Shown here: positions 9,119-18,580 of the stretch, one piece after another
Layout: each line of letters opens with the position of its first letter
Numbering within the stretch: the first letter of the stretch is position 1
NCBI GenBank assembly: GCA_029062165.1
Contig: JAIDQQ010000023.1
Span: forward strand, 124,001-188,000
DNA from: Ruminococcus sp.
GTDB taxonomy: Bacteria; Bacillota; Clostridia; Oscillospirales; Ruminococcaceae
Length of the DNA: 64,000 nt
Reading direction: 5' to 3'
Made by a program: the position numbers and the translations under genes
The notes under the pieces: model-generated
Seen by the model: only the letters and a program-made list of their open reading frames with translations
Told to the model about the DNA's origin: nothing
The model's database searches: none

Positions 9119-9850
9119 TTACCCCCTGTTCCAACGTCTTTTTTCTATGGAAATGAAATTCCATGCAAGAAGTACCACTATTGCGGATATGAAGAATACT
9201 ATATCTGAAAGGCGTATGAATCCCTGTGAAAAATATGCAAATCGAGGTTGTGCGGCGAATGCGTATAATATTTCCTGTACTTTCGGGAACTGTGAGATAA
9301 AAGCAGTCTGTGAAAAGTCGTCTATGAAAAGGAATATGAACATTGCTATTTCACCGATTATAGCCGCAAGTATCGAACTTTCAGTAAATGACGATACAAG
9401 CATACCGAGGGCGATATACATAGCACCCCAGCAGAAAAATCCGATATACGCACATATAAGCTGACTGATTACTACTTCGCCATTGATAGCCGTTACAATA
9501 GGGAATATGGTTGAGCCTAATATCATGAACATGAATACTGTCAGATTGGCGAAGAATTTTGCAAGTACTATTTTCAGTACGCTGACAGGCGACGTCATAA
9601 GCAATACTTCTGTACCGAATTTTCTTTCGTCGGCATATGTACGCATGGTCATGATAGGTATAAGGAATATGAAGTAGAATATTACGTTGTAGAAAATTTC
9701 CGTGAATGAAAACTGTAATGTACTTGAATCAATGTTGCTTATCGGGATATTGAACATATACGTGAAAAGCAACATGAACAATGCCGTAAGTGTATACGCA
9801 AATGGCGTATAGAAAAACGACTGTAATTCTTTTTTATAAATAGGAAACAT
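9119..9850 (-). CDS. ABC-2 type permease, GldF-like
   Basis: This 243-residue integral membrane protein has six predicted helices, beginning MFPIYKKELQSFFYTPFAYTL. The segment RTYADERKFGTEVLLMTSP is the conserved ABC-2/GldF coupling region. It is the membrane channel partner of the ATPase encoded 3 bp upstream (9854-10879) and of GldG downstream. It belongs to a four-gene operon transcribed on the minus strand. Confidence 0.88.
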   Translation of the reverse strand: MFPIYKKELQSFFYTPFAYTLTALFMLLFTYMFNIPISNIDSSTLQFSFTEIFYNVIFYFIFLIPIMTMRTYADERKFGTEVLLMTSPVSVLKIVLAKFFANLTVFMFMILGSTIFPIVTAINGEVVISQLICAYIGFFCWGAMYIALGMLVSSFTESSILAAIIGEIAMFIFLFIDDFSQTAFISQFPKVQEILYAFAAQPRFAYFSQGFIRLSDIVFFISAIVVLLAWNFISIEKRRWNRG

Positions 9851-9853
9851 TTT

Positions 9854-10879
9854 TTAATTTTCCTCCTTTTTATCTTCGGTATAGGAAGCATTTTCCGGTA
9901 TGATGTCATTGACCAGTTCCATAAGTCCACCGCTTTTTGCCGGACGGTTTATCAACTCAATGAATACGTTTTCGAGATTTGGTTTTTCGGAATAAATCTC
10001 GGCAATATCGACTTTATTTTTAATCAGTTCCGCCATGAGATTACGGCGTACTTCTTCGGCATTACTGCTTTCAAGCTGTGCGGTAAAGCTGTACATACCG
10101 TTATCTTCTTCGGTGATGTCAGTTATTTCCCTGACACCCTTTGTCATTTCTATGATAGATGCCGATTTTGTCTTAGAGCCGTTCACCTTGATATGAAGTA
10201 CAGACGTTGCACCGAAAGATTTTTCAAGATTTTCGATAGTATCAATAGCCCTTATACTACCCTTGTTGATAATTACAACCCTGTCACAGACCTCGCTTAC
10301 TTCGCTAAGTATATGCGAACTGAATATTACAGAATGTGATTTACGTAAATCCTTTATGATATTACGCACTTCAATGACTTGATTCGGGTCAAGACCTACT
10401 GTGGGTTCGTCGAGGATTATGAAATTAGGATTGCCGAGTATAGCCTGTGCGAATCCTACACGACGTTTATAACCGCCGGAGAGATTTTTAATCAGCTTGT
10501 CCTTTACGTCAGTTATGCGGAGGAGTTCCATAACACGTTTAATTTCGTCTTTTTTCTTTGCGTGCGGAATACGTTTCAGACCGGCACAGAATGACATATA
10601 TTCCTTCACACGCATATCCGGATATACCGGAGGGTCTTGCGGAAGATAGCCTATTTTCGCCTTAGCTTTTACAGGTTCTTTGGAAATGTCCGTACCGCTG
10701 ATAGTGACAGTACCGCCTGACATGGGCAGATAACCGGCTATCATGTTCATTGTGGTTGATTTTCCTGCACCGTTAGGACCAAGAAAACCAAGAATCTCAT
10801 TATCATTTATTGTAAAACTGATATTATTCACGGCACGATTGTTACCGTAGAATTTTGTAAGATTTTCAATAGTAATCAT
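9854..10879 (-). CDS. ABC transporter ATP-binding protein, GldA-like
   Basis: The 341-residue ATPase has Walker A GPNGAGKST (about residues 36-44), Q-loop YLPQDPPVYPDM, signature LSGGYKRR, Walker B FIILDEPTVGLD and the switch His in IFSSHILSEV. The C-terminal 110 residues form the accessory domain typical of ABC-2 exporters. It energises the GldF-like permease. It is the first gene of the operon, with GAAAGGAG before the ATG. No clear consensus promoter was found in front of it. Confidence 0.92.
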   Translation of the reverse strand: MITIENLTKFYGNNRAVNNISFTINDNEILGFLGPNGAGKSTTMNMIAGYLPMSGGTVTISGTDISKEPVKAKAKIGYLPQDPPVYPDMRVKEYMSFCAGLKRIPHAKKKDEIKRVMELLRITDVKDKLIKNLSGGYKRRVGFAQAILGNPNFIILDEPTVGLDPNQVIEVRNIIKDLRKSHSVIFSSHILSEVSEVCDRVVIINKGSIRAIDTIENLEKSFGATSVLHIKVNGSKTKSASIIEMTKGVREITDITEEDNGMYSFTAQLESSNAEEVRRNLMAELIKNKVDIAEIYSEKPNLENVFIELINRPAKSGGLMELVNDIIPENASYTEDKKEEN

Positions 10880-11257
10880 GAGTTTCTCCTTTCATTATAT
10901 AATTTTAACAGGTAATATAAAAAGTATATCACCCTATTATGACAGAAAAATATGTCTGAAATATTAATAAATCATGAACTGCATATTAATTCAGTTTAAA
11001 CACGCTCCTGACGGAAAATTTTCTATAGTAAAAATCCCTGTAAATATTACAACATTCCTGTGTGGAATATGTGAAAGATTATTGTAAATAAGATGAATTT
11101 GAAAATATTATATTAAAAAATAAAATCTGTTAATATTGTGTTTATATTCAAAAATTTCATGTCTTTTCAGCAACAGGCAAAATGCACAAAAAATACCTTC
11201 ATGTTATGTACATTACGACAAAAATTTATTCTGACTGAATTAAAATCGGATAAACTG
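10880..11257. other. AT-rich intergenic region between divergent operons
   Basis: No gene is visible. It separates the ABC operon (-) from the GH48 gene (+). A dyad ACATTCC-tgtgt-GGAATATGT lies near 11049, and a related TGTGGAATAT recurs near 11274 inside the first GH48 promoter. Either could be a regulator site, but this is weak. Confidence 0.4.
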
Positions 11258-11286
11258 TTGACATAAGATAAAATGTGGAATATAAT
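11258..11286 (+). promoter_or_regulatory. GH48 promoter P1
   Basis: Perfect TTGACA, 17-bp spacer, perfect TATAAT. It lies about 240 bp upstream of the GH48 start. Confidence 0.85.
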
Positions 11287-11355
11287 TAGAGTTGAACAAA
11301 ATGGATTCCTGTTCTATGCTCCTCAGACACCGGAGCAGGATTTCAGCAGTTTTTC

Positions 11356-11384
11356 TTGACAGGCACATTCCTTAGTGGTATAAT
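11356..11384 (+). promoter_or_regulatory. GH48 promoter P2
   Basis: A second perfect TTGACA-17-TATAAT, 98 bp after P1, predicts a 5' leader of about 134 nt. Two tandem perfect promoters indicate very strong expression of the cellulase. Confidence 0.87.
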
Positions 11385-11390
11385 ATCACT

Positions 11391-11432
11391 ATACGGTGGA
11401 ACAGCCGTATTTCAAGCCTGTTTTATACAGGC
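11391..11432 (+). promoter_or_regulatory. Two hairpins in the GH48 5' leader
   Basis: ATACGG/CCGTAT (11391-11410) and GCCTGT/ACAGGC (11416-11432) form consecutive small hairpins at the start of the P2 transcript. Neither is followed by a T tract, so they look like mRNA-stabilising or regulatory leader elements rather than terminators. A further dyad, TGCTCC/GGAGCA near 11318-11337, lies between the two promoters. Confidence 0.55.
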
Positions 11433-11524
11433 AGTTCATTACATCTGAGGGTTGTATGGTGCTTTTCCGGTACTGTACATAATATCATTATTCTATCAAA
11501 TCTTACGAGAGGGGAAAAATTTCT

Positions 11525-14047
11525 ATGATAAGCAAAAAGACCAAGGCTTTAACAGCCGGTATCCTTTCTGCCGTAATGTCAGCAACAGCAGTTATCCCTG
11601 CTATGTCTTCAGCAGCTAACGAATACGCTACTGAAAACGGTGCTAACGAGTCATATGCCAAGATGTTCGCATCTCTCTATGACGACGTTATGACCAATGG
11701 TGTTGAAAACGGCTACCTTAGCAAGCAGAACAACGGCGGAGACTCTTTCGGTATTCCTTACCACGCAGTTGAAACACTCTGCGTTGAGGCTCCTGACTAC
11801 GGTCACGAGACAACTTCAGAAGCTATGTCCTATATTTCATGGGTTGCAGCTATGCACGATATCCTCGTTAATAACGGTACTATCGAAGGCAGTTCCGGTG
11901 ACCTCGCTAAAGCATGGAAGACTATGGAAGCTATTATTCCTGGTTGGTCAAATGCTTCCGGCAGAAGTGATATAAGATACAGTTCTATCTGGCAGCAGCA
12001 GAGACTTAAGGCTGATACCGCAGAAGAAAAGGATACTCCTAACGAATATCCTACAAACAATGTCGGCGTTGACGCTGAAAACCCGCTTTACGAGGCTTAT
12101 AAGTCTGCATACGGTAGCGATAATGGTTACTACCTCATGCACTGGCTCGCAGACGTTGACGACTGGTATGGTTTCGGCGGTGGCAGTGGTAAATTCACAT
12201 TTATCAATACTTTCCAGCGTGGTGAACAGGAATCCTGTTTTGAAACTGTTCCGCATCCGTGTCTTGAAGAACTTAAATACGGTAACCAGCAGGACGGTAT
12301 CAAGGGTATCTTCAATGGCGTAGGCAACGTTGCTAAACAGTACGCATTTACAAACGCTCCTGACGCTGAAGACCGTGCTATTCAGGCTGTTTACTTTGCT
12401 AATCAGTTCGGTGCAGAAAATTCCGAAGTTACAGCACTTGCCGGTAAAATGGGTGACCAGTGCCGTAACGATATGTTCGATAAGTATTATCATGAAATCG
12501 GTTGTCAGGATATCAAGGCAACTGGTACATCTCACCAGCTCGGCGACAAGGGCGGTCAGCATTACCTCATGGCATGGTATACATCATGGGGCGGTGCTCT
12601 CGACAATTATGACTGGGCTTGGCAGATTGGTGCTTCACACTCACATCAGTTCTATCAGAACCCACTCGCTGCTTACGCTCTTATTGATGATAAGGGTATG
12701 GCTTCCGCTATGAAGGCTTCCGGAGCTGTTGAAGACTACAGAGAATCCTTCAAGAGACAGATTGAAATGTATCTGTGGTTACAGTCTGTTGAAGGTCCGT
12801 TTGCCGGTGGTTGTACAAACTCCTACAGAGGACGTTATGAAAAATATCCGGACGGCTACCCGACTTTCTATAACATGGTTTACGTTCCGCACCCTGTATA
12901 CGCTGACCCAGGTTCTAACCACTGGACCGGTAACCAGGTATGGCCAATGCAGAGACTTACAGAACTTTACTACTATGTAAAGACCAACGGCGAAAGCGAA
13001 GCTGTAAAGGGTCTTACATACGGTGGTCTCACACTCGAAGAAGCACTCAAGGCTCTTATCGAAAGATGGGTTGCATGGTTCGAGGATAACATGAAGTTTG
13101 ACTATGTAACTGACGACGGTGTAGAAATGGCTTACGCTATGCCTTCAAGTCTTGACTGGGGCGATTCTGATACAGACTACAGCGTTGTTCCTGATACATG
13201 GGACGGTAAATATGACCCGAACGGCAACCAGAAACTTCACTGTACAATTACAGGCTACGGCATGGGCGACGTTGGTTGTATTTCTTCACTCTGTAATACT
13301 CTTATCTACTACGCTAAGGCAGAAGGCGTTGACGGTAAATTCGCTACAGACGAAAACGGTACAACAACTGCTGAAAAAGGTCTCTACCTTGCTAACAAGC
13401 TCCTTAGCACACAGTGGAATCTCGGTCGTGACGAAATCGGTATCGCATTTGAAGACCACAACGGAAACCTCAAGAGAATCTTCGAGGAAGAAGTTTATAT
13501 CCCTGCTAACTATCACGGAACAATGCCTGACGGTTCTAAACTCGAAAATGGTGCAACATTCTCCACAATCCGTGAAAGCTATGCTAATGACCCGATGTAT
13601 CAGGCTGCTAAGGCTGAATATGATGCTACAAAGTCAACAGACGGCTACTACTACAAGTTACACAGATTCTGGCACCATGGTGACGCTCTTATGTCATACG
13701 GTTCTATGGCTCTTCTCTATCCTGAAGTTAAGCCTCTTGATACAGAAAATCCTGACCAGCCAACAACAGACGATAAGAGTGATGCAGATAAAGACAAGAT
13801 TCTCTGGGGCGACGCTAACGTTGATAGCGAAGTAACTCTCGCTGACGCTGTACTTATAATGCAGTCACTCAGTAATCCTGACACATATAGCCTTACTGAC
13901 CAGGGCAAGCTTAATGCAGACGTTGTTGACAATGGCGAAAGTGGTATCACAACTGCTGATGCTCTTGCTATTCAGTGTGTTGGTATCAGTCTCATTAAGC
14001 AGGCTGACCTTCCTGTCAAGGGCGACGTTTTAAACGGCTTAAAATAA
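11525..14047 (+). CDS. Cellulosomal GH48 processive cellobiohydrolase with C-terminal dockerin
   Basis: This secreted 840-residue enzyme starts with a Sec signal peptide (residues 1-31, ending MSSAA). The GH48 catalytic module spans about 35-740. The motif VEAPDYGHETTSEA carries Glu88 and Glu99, spaced like Glu44 and the catalytic acid Glu55 of Cel48F. GH48 enzymes release cellobiose processively from cellulose. The C-terminus (about 760-826) is a dockerin with two Ca-loop repeats, DANVDSEVTLADAVLIMQ and a second ending in TTADALAIQ, for docking to a scaffoldin cohesin. Codons are biased to those of highly expressed genes, unlike neighbours. It is monocistronic. R. flavefaciens-type ruminococci carry this architecture. 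Confidence 0.95.
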   Translation: MISKKTKALTAGILSAVMSATAVIPAMSSAANEYATENGANESYAKMFASLYDDVMTNGVENGYLSKQNNGGDSFGIPYHAVETLCVEAPDYGHETTSEAMSYISWVAAMHDILVNNGTIEGSSGDLAKAWKTMEAIIPGWSNASGRSDIRYSSIWQQQRLKADTAEEKDTPNEYPTNNVGVDAENPLYEAYKSAYGSDNGYYLMHWLADVDDWYGFGGGSGKFTFINTFQRGEQESCFETVPHPCLEELKYGNQQDGIKGIFNGVGNVAKQYAFTNAPDAEDRAIQAVYFANQFGAENSEVTALAGKMGDQCRNDMFDKYYHEIGCQDIKATGTSHQLGDKGGQHYLMAWYTSWGGALDNYDWAWQIGASHSHQFYQNPLAAYALIDDKGMASAMKASGAVEDYRESFKRQIEMYLWLQSVEGPFAGGCTNSYRGRYEKYPDGYPTFYNMVYVPHPVYADPGSNHWTGNQVWPMQRLTELYYYVKTNGESEAVKGLTYGGLTLEEALKALIERWVAWFEDNMKFDYVTDDGVEMAYAMPSSLDWGDSDTDYSVVPDTWDGKYDPNGNQKLHCTITGYGMGDVGCISSLCNTLIYYAKAEGVDGKFATDENGTTTAEKGLYLANKLLSTQWNLGRDEIGIAFEDHNGNLKRIFEEEVYIPANYHGTMPDGSKLENGATFSTIRESYANDPMYQAAKAEYDATKSTDGYYYKLHRFWHHGDALMSYGSMALLYPEVKPLDTENPDQPTTDDKSDADKDKILWGDANVDSEVTLADAVLIMQSLSNPDTYSLTDQGKLNADVVDNGESGITTADALAIQCVGISLIKQADLPVKGDVLNGLK

Positions 14048-14068
14048 TTATATAACATAATAAAATAA

Positions 14069-14104
14069 AAATAAGGGGACGCTTCGGTGTCCTCTTATTT
14101 TTTT
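14069..14104 (+). terminator. Strong intrinsic terminator of GH48
   Basis: A 12-bp stem AAATAAGGGGAC / GTCCTCTTATTT, extendable to a TTCG tetraloop, ends in eight or more T. Confidence 0.93.
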
Positions 14105-14114
14105 CTTAAAATGC

Positions 14115-14143
14115 TTGCATTTTATGGTGATTAGTGGTATAAT
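14115..14143 (+). promoter_or_regulatory. Promoter of the yicC-spoVM operon
   Basis: TTGCAT, 17-bp spacer and TATAAT lie directly after the GH48 terminator, 32 bp before the yicC start. Confidence 0.7.
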
Positions 14144-14175
14144 AATACATATTATTGTAAAGGCAGGCGATTCCG

Positions 14176-15054
14176 GTGACAAAAAGCATGACAGGCTACG
14201 GCAGAGGACAGAAAATTATAGGCGGTCGTGATATTCTCGTTGAAATACGCTCCGTCAATCACAGGTATTATGAATATTCGTCAAGAATCCCACGGGCTTA
14301 CGGATATATCGACGAAAAACTTAAATCTCTTCTTAAAACGGCAGTTTCAAGGGGAAAAGTTGAAGTTTCTGTTACAATCAACAACATTGAAGCCCGTGAA
14401 TCTGAAATTTCAATAAACAAGGCAGTTGCAGAGGGTTATATAAATGCCCTCCGGAGCGTTTCCGGTGAACTTGGTCTTAGAGATGACCTCGTACTCTCCA
14501 AACTTATAAAACTTCCTGAAATTTTCGTCGTTCAGAAATCACCCGACAATCAAGAACAGATATGGAATGATGTTTCAGAAGTTGCTACAGAAGCATTACA
14601 GAAATTCGTTGAAATGCGTCAGACAGAGGGCGAAAAACTTAAAGAAGATATAATTTCAAAAGCCGGTTATATTCTTGAAATGGTCTCAAAGGTTGAGGAA
14701 CTCTCACCGCTGACCGTTGAAAACTATCGCAGAAAACTTTATCAGAAAATTTCTGAAGTCCTCGACGGAAAAGACATAGACGAACAGCGTATAATCACAG
14801 AATCGGCGATATTTGCCGAAAAAATAGCCGTCGACGAAGAAACAGTCCGTCTGCGTAGTCACGTATCACAGCTTAAGGATATTTTCAGTTCAGATGACCC
14901 AGTTGGCAGAAAACTTGATTTCATAGTTCAGGAAATGAACCGTGAAGTAAATACAATCGGGTCAAAGGCACAGGATTTGAACATAACTAAAATCGTCGTT
15001 GACATGAAAGCTGAAATTGAAAAAATCCGTGAACAGATTCAGAATATCGAGTAG
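14176..15054 (+). CDS. yicC: YicC/YloC family endoribonuclease
   Basis: This 292-residue protein begins with the family signature KSMTGYGRG and ends with the conserved [15 protein letters not shown] segment, then the helical tail. YicC family members are endoribonucleases acting in RNA turnover. A GTG start at 14176 is used because AAGGCAGG lies about 8 nt upstream; the internal ATG at 14188 would cut the conserved start. It is the first gene of the 13-kb housekeeping operon, as in Bacillus (yloC). Confidence 0.93.
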   Translation: MTKSMTGYGRGQKIIGGRDILVEIRSVNHRYYEYSSRIPRAYGYIDEKLKSLLKTAVSRGKVEVSVTINNIEARESEISINKAVAEGYINALRSVSGELGLRDDLVLSKLIKLPEIFVVQKSPDNQEQIWNDVSEVATEALQKFVEMRQTEGEKLKEDIISKAGYILEMVSKVEELSPLTVENYRRKLYQKISEVLDGKDIDEQRIITESAIFAEKIAVDEETVRLRSHVSQLKDIFSSDDPVGRKLDFIVQEMNREVNTIGSKAQDLNITKIVVDMKAEIEKIREQIQNIE

Positions 15055-15062
15055 GTGACAGC

Positions 15063-15296
15063 ATGAAATTTATAAATATAGGTTACGGCAACATGATTTC
15101 TGCTGAAAAAATTATTTCTATAGTCAGTCCGGAATCAGCACCCATAAAACGTATGGTTCAGGACGCAAGGGAAAACGGTATGGCTATTGACGCTACACAC
15201 GGCAGAAAAACAAGGGCAGTCATTTTTATGGACAGCGGACATATTATATTATCGTCGCTGATTACTGAAACATTGGCATCACGTCTCAATGAATAG
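15063..15296 (+). CDS. remA: RemA-like DUF370 regulator
   Basis: This 77-residue protein matches RemA/DUF370 over its whole length: [28 protein letters not shown] and the [18 protein letters not shown] block. RemA in Bacillus is a DNA-binding activator of matrix genes that forms oligomeric rings. It lies 8 bp after yicC and 11 bp before gmk, the same place as in Bacillus. Confidence 0.92.
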   Translation: MKFINIGYGNMISAEKIISIVSPESAPIKRMVQDARENGMAIDATHGRKTRAVIFMDSGHIILSSLITETLASRLNE

Positions 15297-15307
15297 GAGG
15301 TATTGTT

Positions 15308-15895
15308 ATGAAAAAGGGCAGACTTATAATTTTTTCTGCACCTTCGGGGTGCGGAAAAGGTACTATGCTTGCGGAAATCCTTAAGGATAAAAATTACAGG
15401 TGTTCAGTTTCCGCAACAACAAGAGAACCTCGTGAGGGCGAAAAAAACGGTATTAATTATTATTTTCTTACACGTAAGGAGTTTGAACAGAAAATATCGG
15501 AAAATTCTTTCCTTGAATACGCCGAATACTGTCAGAATTATTACGGTACACTTCTTTCAGAGGTTGATGACTATCTTGAAAAGGGAACTGATGTTATTCT
15601 TGAAATAGAAGTACAGGGTGCTTTGAAAGTAATGCAGAAAAGACAGGACGCAGTTTCAGTTTTTATCGCACCGCCGTCAATAAACGAACTCCGCCGGAGA
15701 CTTAAAAAACGTGGTACTGAAACGGAAGCCGTAATAGAGGAAAGAGTTTCACAGGCTGAACGTGAAATAAGTCAGGCAAAAAATTATGATTATATTATAG
15801 TCAATGATGTTCTTGAAAATGCTGTAAGCGATTTTTTTGCGGTTATGCGTGCAGAAAGGCTTAAATCAGAATTTTCAGACGATATTATAAAATGA
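15308..15895 (+). CDS. gmk: Guanylate kinase
   Basis: The 195-residue enzyme phosphorylates GMP to GDP with ATP. Visible motifs are the P-loop SAPSGCGKGT, the GMP-binding TTREPREGE and the segment FLEYAEYCQNYYGT, and length is typical. GGAGG stands 8 nt before the ATG. It lies between remA and rpoZ in the conserved operon. Confidence 0.96.
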   Translation: MKKGRLIIFSAPSGCGKGTMLAEILKDKNYRCSVSATTREPREGEKNGINYYFLTRKEFEQKISENSFLEYAEYCQNYYGTLLSEVDDYLEKGTDVILEIEVQGALKVMQKRQDAVSVFIAPPSINELRRRLKKRGTETEAVIEERVSQAEREISQAKNYDYIIVNDVLENAVSDFFAVMRAERLKSEFSDDIIK

Positions 15896-15906
15896 GGTGT
15901 TGAATT

Positions 15907-16113
15907 ATGCTAAGACCAGCAGTAAATCAGATTATTTCAAAAAATGAAAGTTGTTATTCACTTGTAATCGCTGTCGCAAGACGTGCAAGGGAAATTTCCG
16001 ACGAACTATGCGAAAAGGGAATGACTCTCGAACAGAAACCTGTTAAAACCGCCGTTGAGGAAATCGCAAGCGGTAAATACAAGATAGTAAGCACCAATCC
16101 GCAAGGTGAATAA
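15907..16113 (+). CDS. rpoZ: RNA polymerase omega subunit
   Basis: This 68-residue protein has omega features: a short N-terminus (MLRPAVNQI), SCYSLVIAVARRAREI and KPVKTAVEEIASGKY. Omega helps assemble and stabilise RNA polymerase. Its stop overlaps the priA start as TAATG. In Bacillus coaBC lies between rpoZ and priA; it is absent here. Confidence 0.92.
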   Translation: MLRPAVNQIISKNESCYSLVIAVARRAREISDELCEKGMTLEQKPVKTAVEEIASGKYKIVSTNPQGE

Positions 16114-18557
16114 TGTCGTCAATAGCGGAAATAGCTGTCAGCAATACGGCGTATTCATTTGATATGCTTTTCAGCTATGCGATACCCGAAAATTTCATAG
16201 CGGAATGTGGTTGCCGTGTTCTCGTACCGTTCGGGAAAGGTAATGCACACCGTATGGGCGTTATCATGAAAAAACGCTCCGGAAGTACAGCAAAGTTGAA
16301 GAAGATAATATCCGTAATTGACGATAAACCGGTACTTTCTTCCGAAATGCTTGAACTTGCTTCACACCTGCGTGACTATACATTCTGTACGTATTATGAC
16401 GCTTTGAAAATAATGTTACCACCTGCAATGAATGTACAGATACAGGAAAAAATCAGGATAAACAGGGATTTCACCGGCGATACATCGCTAAGTACACAGG
16501 CATCTGAACTCTTTGAAAAACTGAAAACTTTTCCCGACGACAAACAGGTAAACGAATTTATAAGCGATTTTATTTCTGAAAACGGCAGAAAGACTGTCGA
16601 CGAACTTTGCGAAAGCAATGCGGTTATATCAGATAATATTTTCCGTCAGAATGTTAGGGACGCTACTATGAAAATGGTACGCCTTACGGAAAAATATATC
16701 AGTAATCCGGATAATTTCACGCTTACACAGAAACAGAAAACTGTTGTTGATTTTCTTGAAGAAAATAATACGGCTTCCGTCCGTGAGACCGCCTATATGT
16801 GCGGAGTAACCGGAGTTGTCATTTCAAATCTTGTAAGAAACGGTACGGCAGAATATTATGAAATTGAAGTATTCCGTCATGTAGAGGACTTTTCAGAGGG
16901 TCATATTGATATAAATGATACGATTCTTTCTGACGAACAACAGGCGGTATATGATACTGTATCGCAACAGATACAGACCAGTAAACCGGCTGTCTACCTG
17001 CTCCACGGCGTGACCGGCAGTGGCAAGACCGCAGTATTTGAAAAACTTATTGAATATACTGTAAATTCCGGCAGACAGGTACTTCTTCTTATTCCGGAAA
17101 TAAGCCTTACACCACAGATTTTAAAAAGATTCCGTTCGCTTTTCGGCGAAAGAGTAGCAGTTATCCATAGCGGACTGTCTATGGGTCAGCGACTTGACGA
17201 ATATAAGCGTATAAAGTACGGTCAGGCGGATATTGTAATAGGTACAAGAAGTGCCGTATTTGCACCGCTTGAAAATATAGGTCTTGTAATCATGGACGAA
17301 GAAGGCGAAAAAACCTATAAATCGGAAATTTCACCACGCTATGATACACATGACGTTGCAAAAAGAAGATGTTTTTATCACAACGCAACACTTTTACTGG
17401 CATCTGCTACACCGTCTATGGAAAGTTATTACCTTGCAGAAAAAAATATCTATCATCTTGTCAGACTGAGAAAACGTTATCAGAATATGCCGTTGCCGGA
17501 AGTAAGTATCGTCGATATGGACGAGGAACGCCAGAACGGTAATACGAATTTTTTCAGTAATAAACTTGTCAATGAGATAAACGAAAACCTCGCCAACGGT
17601 GAACAGACTATATTATTACTTAATCGCCGTGGATATCATACTGTAATAAGCTGTGTCGACTGTTCAAAGACAGTACAATGTCCTAACTGTTCAGTACCGC
17701 TGACCTATCACAGAAAAAATGAAAGGCTTATGTGTCATTATTGCGGATATTCAGCAGAGTACATCTATAAATGTCCGTCATGTGATTCCACACGGCTGAA
17801 ACGTATCGGATTCGGTACACAACGTCTTGAAGAAGAACTTGATATGTATTTTCCGTATGCACGTGTTCTCCGAATGGACGCCGATACGACTTTTTCAAGA
17901 TATTCGTATGAAAAGGGTTTCAATGATTTCCGTAACAAGAAATACGATATAATGATAGGTACGCAGATGATTGGCAAGGGGCTTGATTTTCCGGACGTAA
18001 CACTTGTAGGTGTGCTGTCAGTTGACGGTGCTTTATATGCCGGTGATTTTCGTGCATATGAAAGAACATTTTCACTTATAACGCAGGTAGTAGGAAGAAG
18101 CGGTAGGGGTGAACGTACCGGACGTGCGGTACTACAGACCGAAAATCCGGAACATTATATCATAAACCTTGCAAGTCAGCAGGATTACGAAAGTTTCTAT
18201 AATGAAGAAATAGCCCTCCGGCGTTCTATGGTATTTCCGCCGGTATGCGATTTATGTGTTTTTGCGTTTTCCGGCAGGGAGAGTACAGCAGTACAGACCG
18301 GTGCAGAAGCCGTATTCATGCTTATGAAACAGAAACTTGACGAAATTCAGCCGAAAACTCCTGTAAAAGTAATAAGACCGGTCAGGTGTTCATACGAAAA
18401 AATAAACGGACGTTACAGGTGGCGAATCATAATGAGGTGCAAGAATACCGCTGAAATAAGAGGTTTTATAAGCGATATACTTAAAAATTCCGTAAAGCTG
18501 AAAGAAATGAAAGATATTTCAGTTTTTGCCGATATGAACGGCGATACAGGAATATAA
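16113..18557 (+). CDS. priA: Primosomal replication restart helicase PriA
   Basis: The 814-residue helicase restarts stalled forks. In order it shows the N-terminal 3'-end-binding domain, a helical middle, Walker A HGVTGSGKT (about residue 297), motif II at residues 395-398, SATPSMES, and a zinc-binding insert with four CxxC pairs (about 514-558: CVDC, CPNC, CHYC, CPSC). The C-terminal helicase lobe contains QVVGRSGRGERTG. Motif II reads DEEG, where PriA usually has DEEH. All other motifs are intact, so it is probably active. Start codon overlap with rpoZ implies translational coupling. Confidence 0.95.
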   Translation: MSSIAEIAVSNTAYSFDMLFSYAIPENFIAECGCRVLVPFGKGNAHRMGVIMKKRSGSTAKLKKIISVIDDKPVLSSEMLELASHLRDYTFCTYYDALKIMLPPAMNVQIQEKIRINRDFTGDTSLSTQASELFEKLKTFPDDKQVNEFISDFISENGRKTVDELCESNAVISDNIFRQNVRDATMKMVRLTEKYISNPDNFTLTQKQKTVVDFLEENNTASVRETAYMCGVTGVVISNLVRNGTAEYYEIEVFRHVEDFSEGHIDINDTILSDEQQAVYDTVSQQIQTSKPAVYLLHGVTGSGKTAVFEKLIEYTVNSGRQVLLLIPEISLTPQILKRFRSLFGERVAVIHSGLSMGQRLDEYKRIKYGQADIVIGTRSAVFAPLENIGLVIMDEEGEKTYKSEISPRYDTHDVAKRRCFYHNATLLLASATPSMESYYLAEKNIYHLVRLRKRYQNMPLPEVSIVDMDEERQNGNTNFFSNKLVNEINENLANGEQTILLLNRRGYHTVISCVDCSKTVQCPNCSVPLTYHRKNERLMCHYCGYSAEYIYKCPSCDSTRLKRIGFGTQRLEEELDMYFPYARVLRMDADTTFSRYSYEKGFNDFRNKKYDIMIGTQMIGKGLDFPDVTLVGVLSVDGALYAGDFRAYERTFSLITQVVGRSGRGERTGRAVLQTENPEHYIINLASQQDYESFYNEEIALRRSMVFPPVCDLCVFAFSGRESTAVQTGAEAVFMLMKQKLDEIQPKTPVKVIRPVRCSYEKINGRYRWRIIMRCKNTAEIRGFISDILKNSVKLKEMKDISVFADMNGDTGI

Positions 18558-18580
18558 AAAACAAGAAAGGATTATAACAA

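Noticed and set aside
10899-10928. Promoter for the Gld-type ABC operon
   Set aside because: TATAAT and TATACT boxes exist, but one abuts the ribosome site and neither has a fair -35 at the right distance.
13152-13835. Long open frame (227 codons) inside the GH48 gene
   Set aside because: It is a shifted-frame shadow of a highly codon-biased gene, with Thr/Leu-rich low-complexity translation and no ribosome site.
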